64,000 nucleotides of DNA from Rhodotorula mucilaginosa (taxonomy: Eukaryota; Basidiomycota; Microbotryomycetes; Sporidiobolales; Sporidiobolaceae), in the NCBI GenBank assembly GCA_034406715.1, contig CP137865.1, positions 992,001 to 1,056,000 of the forward strand, in the 5' to 3' direction. The notes beneath the pieces are model-generated. The model ran no database searches and was not told where the DNA came from. It saw only the letters and a program-made list of their open reading frames with translations. Positions 10,964 to 20,735 of this stretch are shown in pieces. The translations under genes and the position numbers were made by a program. How positions within the stretch are numbered: the stretch's first letter is position 1; each line of letters starts with the position of its first letter.

Positions 10964-12093
10964 ATGGGCAAGTACTACTGCGACTACTGCGACGTAAGTC
11001 TGATAACCAACATCTCGTACGCCGTCGGGGGCTATCCAAACTCAACCTCTCTGGCTCGCAGGTCTTTCTCACCCACGACAGTTCGTCTGTTCGCCGGGCG
11101 CACAATTCGGGAAGGAACCACCTCTCCAACGTCCGAGACTACTATGCCAGTGCGTTCTCGACTGCCCGACCCCTTCGCTTGAAACTTCTTTTGCCAACTG
11201 ACCTTTCCTCGCGGGCAGACTTGGGCAGCGACCGGGCACAGGAACTGATTGATCAGATCACGCGGCGGTACGAGAACGGCGGAGGTGGACAGGCGAGGAT
11301 CTTGCAACTCGGACCGGGCGGGTTGCCCATGTCGATGGGGTCCAACGCGACGTTTGTCCCGCCGCCATCAGGCGGAGCTCCTCCGAGTGAGTGTTTCTCG
11401 CTTTCCAAGTTTCGGTCCCGCATAGTGGCTGACTGTGTCTGCTGCAGTGCGTTTCGCTGGCGGACCGATGGGCGGAATGATGGGCGGCGGCGGGTTTGGT
11501 GGACCTCCTCCCGGCATGGGTGGACCCCCCGGAATGGGTGGACCTCCCGGCATGGGCGCACCGCCAATGCGGTTCGCGCCGCCTCCGTTTGGCGGTCCCG
11601 GTGGACCCCCTGGTGAGCCCGCCTCGGCCCGACTCTACTGATAATGGCTCGCTAACGGGAAGGAAACCTGTGATGCCGATTCTGCTGCAGGAATGGGCGG
11701 TCCTCCTCCTCCAGGCATGCCGATGCCTCCTCCTGGTAAGTTCCTAGACCCCCGTCCCTTGTCGCCCCATTTGAATTCTAACTTCGGATCGTGTCTCTCT
11801 CTCGTGCAGGGTTCCGTCCTCCTCCCGGCGGCGGCATGCCTCCTCCCTTCCTTCCCGCCGGCGCCGCAACCATGTCAGCAGGTCCGACTGGCGCTCCTCC
11901 GTCGATGCAGAGCGGGATGGCACCCCCGGGCATGATGAACGCCTCGCCGCCACCTCCTGGTGCTGCTGCATCACAACAGGCAGCGGGCGGCGGCGCGGGT
12001 TCGCCCAGCGGAGGCGGAGGCGGAGGCGGAACGGGTCAAAAGTTGATCAACGGGTTGAACCCGGAACGAGCAAGGATGCTGGGTCTCATTTGA
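10964..12093 (+). CDS. YHC1: U1 snRNP protein C (U1-C/Yhc1)
   Basis: Zinc-finger protein that stabilises pairing of U1 snRNA with the 5' splice site. The N-terminus MGKYYCDYCD..VFLTHDS..VRRAHNSGRNHLSNVRDYY holds the C2H2 zinc knuckle (C6, C9, then His in the THDS and HNSGRNH segments), as in all U1-C proteins. The 259-aa product then has a helix (RAQELIDQITRRY) and a Met/Gly/Pro-rich tail, finishing NGLNPERARMLGLI. Exons: 10964-10993, 11062-11149, 11219-11386, 11448-11612, 11691-11735 and 11810-12093. Exon 1 is only 30 nt and ends inside the zinc finger. The tail is longer than in yeast Yhc1 but similar to animal U1-C. Confidence 0.96.
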
Positions 12094-12328
12094 TTTGGGG
12101 GCGGCGGAGAAGCGAGGAGGATGAAGAGAGGAGGAAAAGTGCGAATCCGAGGGGTGGATGTCGCGCGCTCTCGGATGGTCTGCCCACGTCTCGCGAAGAG
12201 CAGAACTTTGTCCTGTAATACCCTAGATATATCTTCACAAAGCAGAAGTACCGCACATATTCTGCATGAGATCGGCTCCCCGGCGCTCCCCTTCCTTTCG
12301 GACTTGTCTCTCTCAACTTCCACCCCGG

Positions 12329-14529
12329 ATGTCATCGGAACTTTCGCTCTCGCTCGAACCGCCGCGGCTGTTTGCCGGCGACGGGCTGGACGATGACCTG
12401 TTTGCACGCCCCGCTCGACTCCAAGACCTGAATCTCGAAGATGGACGCGAAGTCTTGACGCGGTGAGGCCCGACGACGACAAGACCTGACCGCCGCTGCC
12501 GCACGTCGTGGGCTGACTGCGTATGGCGTTCCCTCCGCGAACAGGGATGGCACGACCAAGAGTCTGACCGAGCGGCTCATGCGGGTCTGGGCAGAGCGCG
12601 GCGACTTTTCCAAAGTGACGGAACAGTCGATCCGGAACCCGACTCTACACGCCGATCAGGAGGACTCCAAGGCCGGCGAAGACGAGGACAAGGATACGAG
12701 GCCGACGATTGAGGATGTCCGGAAACTGCAAGAGACGATGATCTACAGCCTCGCGTGGGTGTTCTGCTTCCTTTACTCTCCGCAAACAACTGCACTTTTC
12801 TCACATCTCCGTTTCGCAGTGTCGCATGCGGCGAACTGAGTACAGCTCTCGACTTGCTCTCGGTCCTCTCGGCGCCGACGGACCCTCCAGACGTCGACGT
12901 CAACTCGATCCCACTCCCTCAGCAAACGCTCACCCTCGTCCCCACCGCCGTTCCACCTCGCCCGTCAGCCGATCCCTCCACGAACCCGCTCGCCGTCCTC
13001 CCGCTCGCGACTTCGCTCGACGCACTCAAGACGTCCGCGAACGCCTTCTTCCGCGCGTCGGAGGAGCTCATCCCGCTCGATCCGGCCGAACAACAAGCCG
13101 CCGCCCTCGCGGCGGCGTCCGCGCCAGGGCTCGCTCGACCACGCCAACAGACCCGAGCGCCCGATCCATGGCCGACCATTATGCGCCTGCACGCGACTTC
13201 GCCGAGGCCGCTCGTGCCGCTCGGAGCGATGCCGGGCGCGAGTCTCACGGGCAAGGGTGAAACGCGGACGGCTCGGCAGGTCGGCGTCGTGTACGGGTGT
13301 CCGGAAGCGAGGGAGGACTTTCGCAGGAGTTCTGTCGCACGCGTGGGCGACTTGGTCCTCGAAGAGGAAGAGGCTCGGTCGGCTGCGACTGCGACGGGGG
13401 AGGCGAAAGCGAAAGCCAAGCCACCACCTCGAGCGGGACGAACGTTGCTGCTCGAACTCGAGACCAAAGGCGGTGGTGTGCAAAGAACGGCTTGGGTCGA
13501 CGAGCCCGGCACCGCGGCGGAGATGGAAATTGACCCGATCGAGCGGATCCTCAAAAGTCGAGCGCGCTCTGCCTTTGCGGAAGAAATGTTTGCGCAGGTA
13601 CGTCGAGGGCTTGTACGTGCGTCGAGCACTCACGCTGACGCTTCTCGCCCGCCGGGACATAGATGATTTCCGAAGCGAAAGCGGATGCATCGCTACGAGC
13701 AGAGCTGGTACTAGCTACCAAGACGGAAGGCGATGCAGTACGGATGAAGGGTAACGGGTGGACGTTACGGATCGCCATGGTGAGCCTGGCCGGATCGCTC
13801 GACTAGAACGACACTCTGCTGACCTAGTTTCATCTCGCGTTTAGGTGAAAGATTCGACAAGGTCAGAGACGGCCTCGTCCGCCGACCCAACCCTGCAATC
13901 CATCAGCCCGCTCCTGCGCCTCCTCTTCCTCCAGACCTACTCGTTCCGCCGCTCCCCTCGCACCGTCAAGCCTCCTCGATCTCTGCTCGCTTCGATCTCG
14001 GCACTGTTGGACCACCGGAGAAGGGCCGAGACGCTCTCGCAGCTCATGGACCGCCAGCTCGAAAAGGCGCGAGAGGCCGGAGTCGAGAGTGTGGAACTTT
14101 CCGGAGACGACGATGATGTGTTGGCGAGGGAGGTGGATCTCCTGCTCCGGACTGGCGGGGACAGTTTCGGAGGGAGGAAAACACTGCGGATTGGCAAGAC
14201 GTGAGTGGACGAGGATCCTGTTTCTTCCAGCGCGCAGTTCTTGCGACCACGGCGACGACGAGGCCCAATGCTGAGGTAGGCTTTCTTCCACGCACAGGCA
14301 CGTCTACCACGTCACGCATTCCTATCCGGTCCCGACCCCGAAGAACCCCTCTGCGATGGCGCTGCCGATCGCGTCAGAGCCGAGTCTCGTCCTCCGGATG
14401 CCCGGCAAGGCTCCGATCCAGGTGCCGTCGTTCCGCCTGCTAGAACAGTTGCTCGGCGAACAAGTCACCCTTGCGATCGAAGCGGCAAAGGCAGCAGAGG
14501 CGAGCGCAGCATCGGGGATGGAGTCGTAG
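12329..14529 (+). CDS. MED17: Mediator complex head subunit 17 (Med17/Srb4)
   Basis: Scaffold subunit of the Mediator head, needed for RNA polymerase II initiation. From the ATG at 12329: SSELSLSLEPPRLFAG, LQDLNLEDGREVLTR, a LTERLMRVWAERGDF helix, ELSTALDLLSVL, then a central region with RTARQVGVVYGCPEAREDF and an acidic linker. The C-terminal part has SPLLRLLFLQTYSFRR, ALLDHRRRAETLSQLMDRQL and HVYHVTHSYPVP, ending ASAASGMES at TAG 14527. This order fits fungal Med17. I place introns after 12462, near 12755-12820, near 13600-13662, near 13780-13844 and near 14201-14298. An in-frame ATG at 12266 would add 21 residues; 12329 is preferred for its conserved-looking start. Confidence 0.85.
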
Positions 14530-14652
14530 CGTTGATTGCAAGTCGGCTCATCTTGGGGAGATAGACCGTATTGCTGCTAGATCAAGATTGGAGGACAACA
14601 GTAGTGTTACAACATTGTCGCACAAGTTCAGGAGAGCGATCGGTGGGCGATT

Positions 14653-15562
14653 TCAGGACGTTGCGGGCCGGAGTGCACGCAACCGCTGCGCGAGCGCGTC
14701 CTCCTGCTCTTCCGTGACGGCGTTCCTCGCCGCCGGTTCCTCGACCAAAGTCGGCACCTTGTCGGTCGACTTGCCCTGCAACTCGTGCGCGACTTCGAGG
14801 CCGGCCTCGTCTGCGACTTGGGACATGAGGAGGTCGATCTGGTCCGAGGGGGCAGAGACGGCCGTGTCGTTCGAGAGGGTCCCTTCGAGGTAGCCGGTTT
14901 GGACGTCCATGTCTTCGAATTGGGACTCGAACTTGTCCATCACGGCAGAGATCTATGTCCCCCGAGTGGGTGGAAATCAGCCGGAGGACCTTTCAAGGAG
15001 AGGGAAACGAATGACGCCCGCCTCACCCTCTCGAGGTTCATGTCCTGCATGGCGCGGTCCATGTTTTTCACGACGGCGGCCATCGACCCGGTGACTTGGC
15101 GCATCGTGACGGCCGTCTCGACGCGGCTCGCGACGGCGTCGATCCTGGACGAGAGGCGGAGCAGGTTGAGGGACTCGCTCTTTTTCCGGATCGCGTTCGA
15201 GGCGTAGATGCGAGCGCCTTCTTGATTGCCTTGTTGCAGGGCCTGAGGAGTTGTGCAAGTTCGCCGTCAGCAGCGTCGGGCTGGAGTGACGCCGAGAGGA
15301 CGGGACTGACCTTTTTCACTTTTGCCTTTTCTGCTGTTTCATCCTTGGCGGCCTTGCGAGATTGCTTCTGCAGCTGCTTGGTCGTGAACTGTATAGCGGC
15401 GTATGCGCGTCGAGGGCAGGGTCAGCGCGAGGGCAGATCGGATGTGGGGGCGGTGGGTTCACCTTGAGCTGGAACAGCGACTCTGCGGGTCAAGAGGGGT
15501 CAGCGTTGCGAGATTAGAGACCCGCCCGTAGTGCTGCACGCACTCTCGAGACCCGACGACAT
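14653..15562 (-). CDS. DID2: ESCRT-III-associated protein Did2/Vps46 (CHMP1)
   Basis: Late-acting ESCRT-III protein that recruits Vps4 to endosomes during multivesicular-body sorting. Spliced reading: [30 protein letters not shown] (basic helix 1), [80 protein letters not shown] and a C-terminal [16 protein letters not shown], the MIM1 helix that binds the Vps4 MIT domain. Length is about 205 aa, as usual. The first coding exon is 19 nt; introns follow the first, second (FQLK), third (KVKK) and fourth (LERI) exons. It converges on MED17 with only 123 bp between the stop codons. Confidence 0.95.
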
Positions 15563-15896
15563 GATGCTGCTCTTGCAGAAACGAGGTGTCGACGCCGAGT
15601 CGTGAGGCGAGGCGATTGCTGGAATACAAGTTGATTACAAACATTACAAAAGGTGCGACGGTGCATCCATTCACAGCTCTAGACCCCTCTCCTTGGCACG
15701 AGAGGTACATGAGTGGAATCATATAATTCTATAGTGTCGACTAGACACCACACCTGATCCTCCAGGGTGGCTGTAGACGCGAGGAGGGAGAGCGGGCGCT
15801 GATGGGGGCGGCGAGACGAGGGCGAGCTTGCGAGCTGCGAGGGTTGAACTCCACCACCCCCGGTCAACCCCCTCTTGTTCCTCTCTTGCAGCAGCA
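15563..15896. promoter_or_regulatory. Divergent region DID2 / ribosomal protein uL1
   Basis: This 334-bp gap lies upstream of a ribosomal protein gene. A pyrimidine-rich run (CCCCCTCTTGTTCCTCTCTTGCAG) sits directly before CAGCAATGG, so it is either a transcription-start tract typical of ribosomal protein genes or the end of a 5'-UTR intron. An imperfect palindrome GTGTCGACTAGACAC lies near 15735. Confidence 0.45.
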
Positions 15897-17013
15897 ATGG
15901 CCTCCAAGATCAGCGTTGGTAGCGTGCGCCAGTCCATCGCGACTATCCTCGAGCAGTCGACCGGCGAGCAGAAGCGCAACTTCGTCGAGACCGTGCGTTT
16001 CAGAGCCCTCCTCCCCCCTCACCCTCCCCTCTGGCCCGCGGGCGCACAGCGGTGTGTGGGAGGGGTCACGAGATGGGCTGCCTGTGCTAACCATGCCCTG
16101 CCCGCCACGCACAGGTCGAGCTCCAGATCGGCCTCAAGAACTACGACCCGCAGCGTGACAAGCGTTTCTCGGGCACCATCCGGTCAGTCACGCCCCATAC
16201 AGGCGCACTTGCGACAGTACTACAGAGGCTAGTGCAGGGTGGGGTCTACGGGGGTCAGCGGACGAGGAGGAGGCGAGACTAGGGATGAGGGGTGTCGGGA
16301 GACTCGAGGCGCACTCGCAGCCAGCGACAGACACGATGATTGCAGCTGCGTTTGGGGTCTGGTGGGCATGCGTACACGACGTCTACAGCAGATCACGCGC
16401 ACGGAGAACCCAAGGACTCGAGGCTGACCTTCGCCGCTCTCGCGTTCAGCCTGCCGCACATCCCGCGCCCGCGCATGTCGATCTGCATTCTCGCCGACGC
16501 CGCCGACATTGACCGCGCCAAGCTCATCGAGCTCGAGTACATGTCGGTCGACGACTTGAAGAAGCTCAACAAGAACAAGAAGCTCGTCAAGAAGCTCGCC
16601 AAGAAGTACGACGCCTTCCTCGCGTCCGAGGCCCTCATCAAGCAGATCCCGCGTCTCCTCGGACCCGGTCTCTCCAAGGCCGGCAAGTTCCCGACCCCGA
16701 TCTCGCACTCGGAGGACCTCGGCAACAAGGTCGCCGAGGTTCGCTCGACCATCAAGTTCCAGCTCAAGAAGGTCCTCTGCATGGGTGTCGCCGTCGGCCA
16801 CGTCGAGATGGGCCAGGAGGAGATCCTCGCCAACACCATGTTGGCCATCAACTTCCTCATCTCGCTCCTCAAGAAGCACTGGCAGAACGTCAAGTCCCTC
16901 AACCTCAAGTCGTCGATGGGCAAGGTCCGTCCTCCCTGCTTTCCTCTCTCCCTACTAGCGCAGTCCGCTGACTTGTTCTCTTACCCTACCGGTAGCCGCA
17001 GCGCCTCTTCTAA
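15897..17013 (+). CDS. RPL10A: 60S ribosomal protein uL1 (L10a/Rpl1)
   Basis: Forms the L1 stalk that helps E-site tRNA leave the ribosome. The product is 218 aa (family ~217) with [97 protein letters not shown] and the C-terminus SMGKPQRLF. Exons: 15897-15992, 16115-16182, 16450-16924 and 16996-17013. Intron 2 is 267 nt, the longest in the gene, which is common in ribosomal protein genes. The last exon carries only PQRLF and the stop, matching the conserved KPQR(I/L)(Y/F) ending. Confidence 0.97.
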
Positions 17014-17530
17014 GCTCGCTACATCCTGTACCGGCTTTAACTAGCCCGGTGTCTGGGTCGTGGTCGAGCAAAGACGGTCAAAGGGAGACTCGCTTTTATT
17101 TTTCCACACGAGGATACGGAACCCCTGGTCAACAATCACAACGCGCACGCTGCCGTCACCAACGTCTACATGGGTGGATTATGTGTAGACGATTTGGGAG
17201 CTGATTAGGCCCCTTTTTCTCCTGCGAAAAAAAACAAACAGTTTCTCTTCATATGCATTCGCGTGCTGCGGCTCCCCTCTTCTCTGTGAGCAGCAAAGCG
17301 CCTGCCTCCAGCGCCGTTCCGCTGTCCAAATTTGTCTATATGCGGTCGAGAAAAGCCGACTTCGCTCCGCGAGCTCCGCTCGGAGCTCGCAAGTGGGGCC
17401 GAAAGACTTGTCTGACGCTCACGAGCAACCGTCCGTCGCTTCTCTCCCCCCCCAGTTCCTGTAGAGAAGCTTCCTTCTGACTCACAAGACCCAGAGCCTT
17501 CGACACCCGAGCGAAACCCAGTCAAACACC
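17014..17530. other. Intergenic region, uL1 3' flank and DUF1264 gene promoter
   Basis: This 517-bp gap has an A-rich run near 17227, a perfect 10-bp inverted repeat at 17369-17390 and a C-rich run near 17448. No coding or RNA gene is visible. Confidence 0.45.
17369..17390. repeat. Perfect inverted repeat upstream of DUF1264 gene
   Basis: GCGAGCTCCG and its exact reverse complement CGGAGCTCGC are separated by CT. The 22-bp element is 140 bp upstream of the next start codon. It could be a dimeric factor site or a hairpin; the function is unknown. Confidence 0.6.
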
Positions 17531-19056
17531 ATGGCGTGCGTGCTCTTCCCTTGTCTCCGCCGTGCCAATGACCCTGAGAGGCCAAAGGCTTGTGCGCCAG
17601 GCTGGCAGAACTGATACCTACTCGTTCTGCCCACAGTGCGCCTCTGCCAGAATATCTCGCCGAATCGGCCATGCTCTCGTGAGTCTTGGCACTTGTCTCC
17701 GATCTCGTGTGCACAATTTACGGCAAGAGAAGGGAGACCTTTTCACCGGAAAGAGTCGACAGTGCAAACTGGACTGACGCTCGCTCGTGTGTACAGCTTT
17801 GCTCCGATCAACGCCATCCATCAAGTGAGTCGTAAAGGGACGCCGAAACCTCCACGCGCGTAGCGGGCTCTCGGCGCGCCATCCCAGTGCTTGGTGTGGG
17901 ATGCCTTCTTCTTCGACTGACCACAAGCCTTACTTCACAGCACCTCTCCGGACTGCATTGCTACGCGCAGGATCGGACCTCTGTCGTCTCGGCGCACCAC
18001 TTCTGCAGCTGCTTGAAGTATGAGGAAGGCGTGCACAAAGTCCGGTGAGCTTGCGCGCCTGCTTTCGATTGCCACAGCTCGGTTGGCGAGCAAGTCGTCT
18101 GCGCGGCAAACTTGCCGAGCCGGGCTTCCTCGAAAGGTTGGTAGAAGCTCACCCGCATGTACCGCTCCGTCGCAGGCAATGCGTGATCTATGATTCCGAT
18201 CGGGCAGACGCTCGCTTGATTGGCGTCGAATACGTCGTTTCCGAAGATGTGCGTACTCCCGGGTTTGCAGCCTCTCGCCTCTGGCTAGCGTAGAAGGCAG
18301 ATGCAGCGTCGAGGGAGAGTTGATACTGACGGGAAACCTTTGGTCGCTTCAGGTGTTCCTCGGACTTCCGGAGGAGGAGAAGAAATACTGGCACTCTCGT
18401 GAGTGCAGCGACGCCACCTTTCCGCGCAGCAGCACACTGCCTGCGTGGTATGAGGCTAAACAGAACGGTCGCCCTTACAGACAAGTACGAAGTCGAGAGC
18501 GGACAGCTCACTTTGAAGAGCAAGAATTTTGTGCCCGTCGCCGCCGAGGATTTGGCGGAACGCAGCGTCATGAAGGAGCTGCAGACGACCTACGGCAAGG
18601 TGAGTTGCGGGCTCGAAGGCCTCTATTCGCTTGCGCCTGTCTCGGGTCGAGCAAATGCAGTGGCTGGCGTGCCCGCACTGACCTCAAAATGCTTCTCACG
18701 CGAGCCAGACGATCCACACCTGGCGCCCGGAAGTGCACCCGGACCTACCACTCGGCCCTCCGTCGCTCATGATGTCCTTCACGGGGGACGACCAAGTCGA
18801 CCCGTCCGTGCTCGCCACGCGCGACCGCGTCGAGAAGCAAGACACGGCACACAAGCGCCTCCTCCGCTCCGGGTACCTCGACACGTCGTACAAGCCCGCA
18901 GAAGGGTGCGATGCCTGGTCGACGACGGGCAAAGGGATCACGTTTGAACCGAGAGAGGTCGACGTGGCGATGCCGAAGGAGGGAACGGGCGAGATGGCGA
19001 CTTGGAAGGGCAAGGTGCCGCTCGAAGAAGTCCTCGGAGGATCCCGCGCGGCCTAG
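17531..19056 (+). CDS. DUF1264 / oil-body-associated protein (OBAP) family
   Basis: Plant OBAP proteins sit on oil bodies; fungal members are uncharacterised. The 254-aa product has the family's blocks: SFAPINAIHQHLSGLHCYA, VSAHHFCSCL, RQCVIYDSDRADARLIGVEY, VVSEDVFLGLPEEEKKYWHS, HKYEVESGQLTL, MKELQTTYGKTIHTWR and LPLGPPSLMMSFTGDDQV. The His/Cys pattern HHFCSC and the YWHSHKYEV motif are kept. Eight exons: 17531-17535, 17637-17678, 17797-17824, 17941-18044, 18176-18248, 18353-18398, 18481-18599 and 18709-19056. The first coding exon is just ATGGC; the frame closes only with that junction. A lipid-droplet role is attractive in an oleaginous yeast but is inference. Confidence 0.93.
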
Positions 19057-19397
19057 CTTCTGTGATCCGGGGCCATTTTGAGGGTCCTGTGGAATATACA
19101 GGCGTTTGCACAATGGCGTTGACGCCCCAGCGTCTTTGTAGCGACTTTGCACGGTTGCAGGATCGTCAAGCACTGCTGCAAGGAAGGGGTCGGCCCCACT
19201 CGGCCCCACTTGAAATGGACGCACGTGATCGAGTCGGCTCATCAGCTCGCCCGTCGAACGACCGCGTCGGTCTGCTCTACACGGCTCACAAGTGTGCTTA
19301 TCCCAACGCGTGGAGTGTGCAGCTGACTCTGAACACTCACGTCAGCCTGCCGACCTGCTTCCTCGACCCCTCCTCTCTCGCCAAAGCTTCGCTCAAC
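19057..19397. other. Intergenic region
   Basis: This 341-bp gap contains a short direct duplication CTCGGCCCCA/CTCGGCCCCA near 19189-19208. The membrane-protein gene's open frame extends upstream in this region but has no conserved content before 19398. No other gene is visible. Confidence 0.35.
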
Positions 19398-20309
19398 ATG
19401 CCGCCGTACGCTGCGCCTGCCTCAAACGGATACCGCCCAAACAGATGGATCGTCGCGTGGTTCGTCGTCTCGACGCTGCTGGTCGCTTGGGACACGGGCT
19501 ATATGCTCCTGCGGTGCCCTCTTTCAACCCCTCGACTCCCGCGCTCGCACCGTCCTCGACTACTGACCCGTGATGCCGCCCGCACACACAGCCCTCGCAC
19601 CTTTCCAGGCGGCGATCTCTTCTGGTTCTGGAAGCCGTATGTGTTGTACGCCAAGACCGATCTGGTCTACAGTCGTGCGGCGTACGAGAGCAAGGACGGG
19701 TTCGCCGCGGCACAATGTGAGCTCCTCTCCCTCGCATCATCTGGGCGCACGACTGATGGTTGAGCGAGTCCGCAGCCGTCATGAACGTTGTGGAATCGGT
19801 TCTCAACGTGGTGTTCCTCGTTCTCGCGGCACGGCATAGTCCGGTCGCGGTCCTGATCGGCGCGATCGCGACTGCCATGACGGCGTCCAAGACAGTCCTG
19901 TACTGGCTCTGTGATATCGTACGTTCCACTGGTTCGCTCTCTTCTAGAATCAGACCGTAGACTAACGCTGAGCCCTACTTGCGCAGCTGTCGGACTGGTC
20001 CATGACGTGCGCTTCCCTGGTTTGGAATTCCTCTCCGGAGCAAGCGCGCTAATAATTGGGTATACCACGCACAGCGGCCACAACTCTCGCTTCGATTGGT
20101 GGCTCTTGTACGCCATTCCCAACGGCCCGTGGATCGTGATCCCGTAAGCAGGTTTCTGGTTTCTCGCGGCCCATCTGTCACTGACCCCAAGCTGAAACCT
20201 GCGTCGAAATGTCGCGACTCCTCCTCACTGCAGCGGCTTGATCGCCATTCACTTCTATGCACAGATCGCAAAGAGCTTGCGCGTCGCGGCGAAGATGAAG
20301 ACGTTGTGA
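19398..20309 (+). CDS. Multi-pass membrane protein, unknown function
   Basis: Predicted protein of about 200 aa with four to five hydrophobic segments: WIVAWFVVSTLLVAW, FWFWKPYVLYAKTDLVY, VVESVLNVVFLVLAA, VAVLIGAIATAMTASKTVLY and WWLLYAIPNGPWIVIPGLIA. The blocks YESKDGFAAAQS, MTASKTVLYWLCD and GHNSRFDWW..IPNGPW look like a fungal family I have seen only as hypothetical, with topology reminiscent of EXPERA/emopamil-binding proteins; I cannot assign it. I read five introns. The one ending before GHNSR (donor in ATGAC|GTGCGC) is needed to keep the GHN block in frame. It ends with a basic AKMKTL tail, which could be an ER signal. Confidence 0.75.
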
Positions 20310-20735
20310 GGCGTAGGCCTCTGATTTCGCTTGTAGCGCCGGGGCATTGAGTCTTTCCAGTCGAATTGTCATTTGACGAGACGCCGGAGAGCGAGACATC
20401 CAGACAATCCGTTGCAGAGAAAGAGAAACTGAGCGGGCACCAATCCGATGAGCTTTGTATAGGCACTCGCAGTGGCGCAGGGGTCGTCGTCTGCGGTCGC
20501 CGCTTCTCTTTCTTTTGCAAACGTCCAAACGCACCGGTGTGCTTCCACCTGCAGCCCTGCCGCACACGCCTTGCGCACCTCTAGCACAGCTACGCATCTC
20601 CGTACTGCCCGCATAGCATCTGCCAGTGCACTCGCCTGTCTCGAGACGCGCTCGGCTCCCCACCTCGACTCGCCTTCCGAAGCAAAGCCTCTCCCTCCCG
20701 CTACACGTGCCTCGCCAAGCCGACTGCTGCCCACG
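20310..20735. promoter_or_regulatory. Intergenic region upstream of DDI1
   Basis: This 426-bp gap has a CT-rich patch (CTTCTCTTTCTTTTGC near 20503) and a C-rich, purine-poor leader before ACGATGG at 20736. Open frames here lack coding character. No RNA gene is seen. Confidence 0.4.

Noticed and set aside
15728-15745. CTATAGTGTC resembling part of a phage-promoter/vector sequence
   Set aside because: Only about ten bases match and flanks do not; chance similarity.
16183-16449. Possible C/D-box snoRNA in the long uL1 intron (ACGATGA near 16333, CTGA near 16424)
   Set aside because: The C box has a mismatch, there is no terminal stem, and the CTGA is part of a good branch site CTGAC for the intron.
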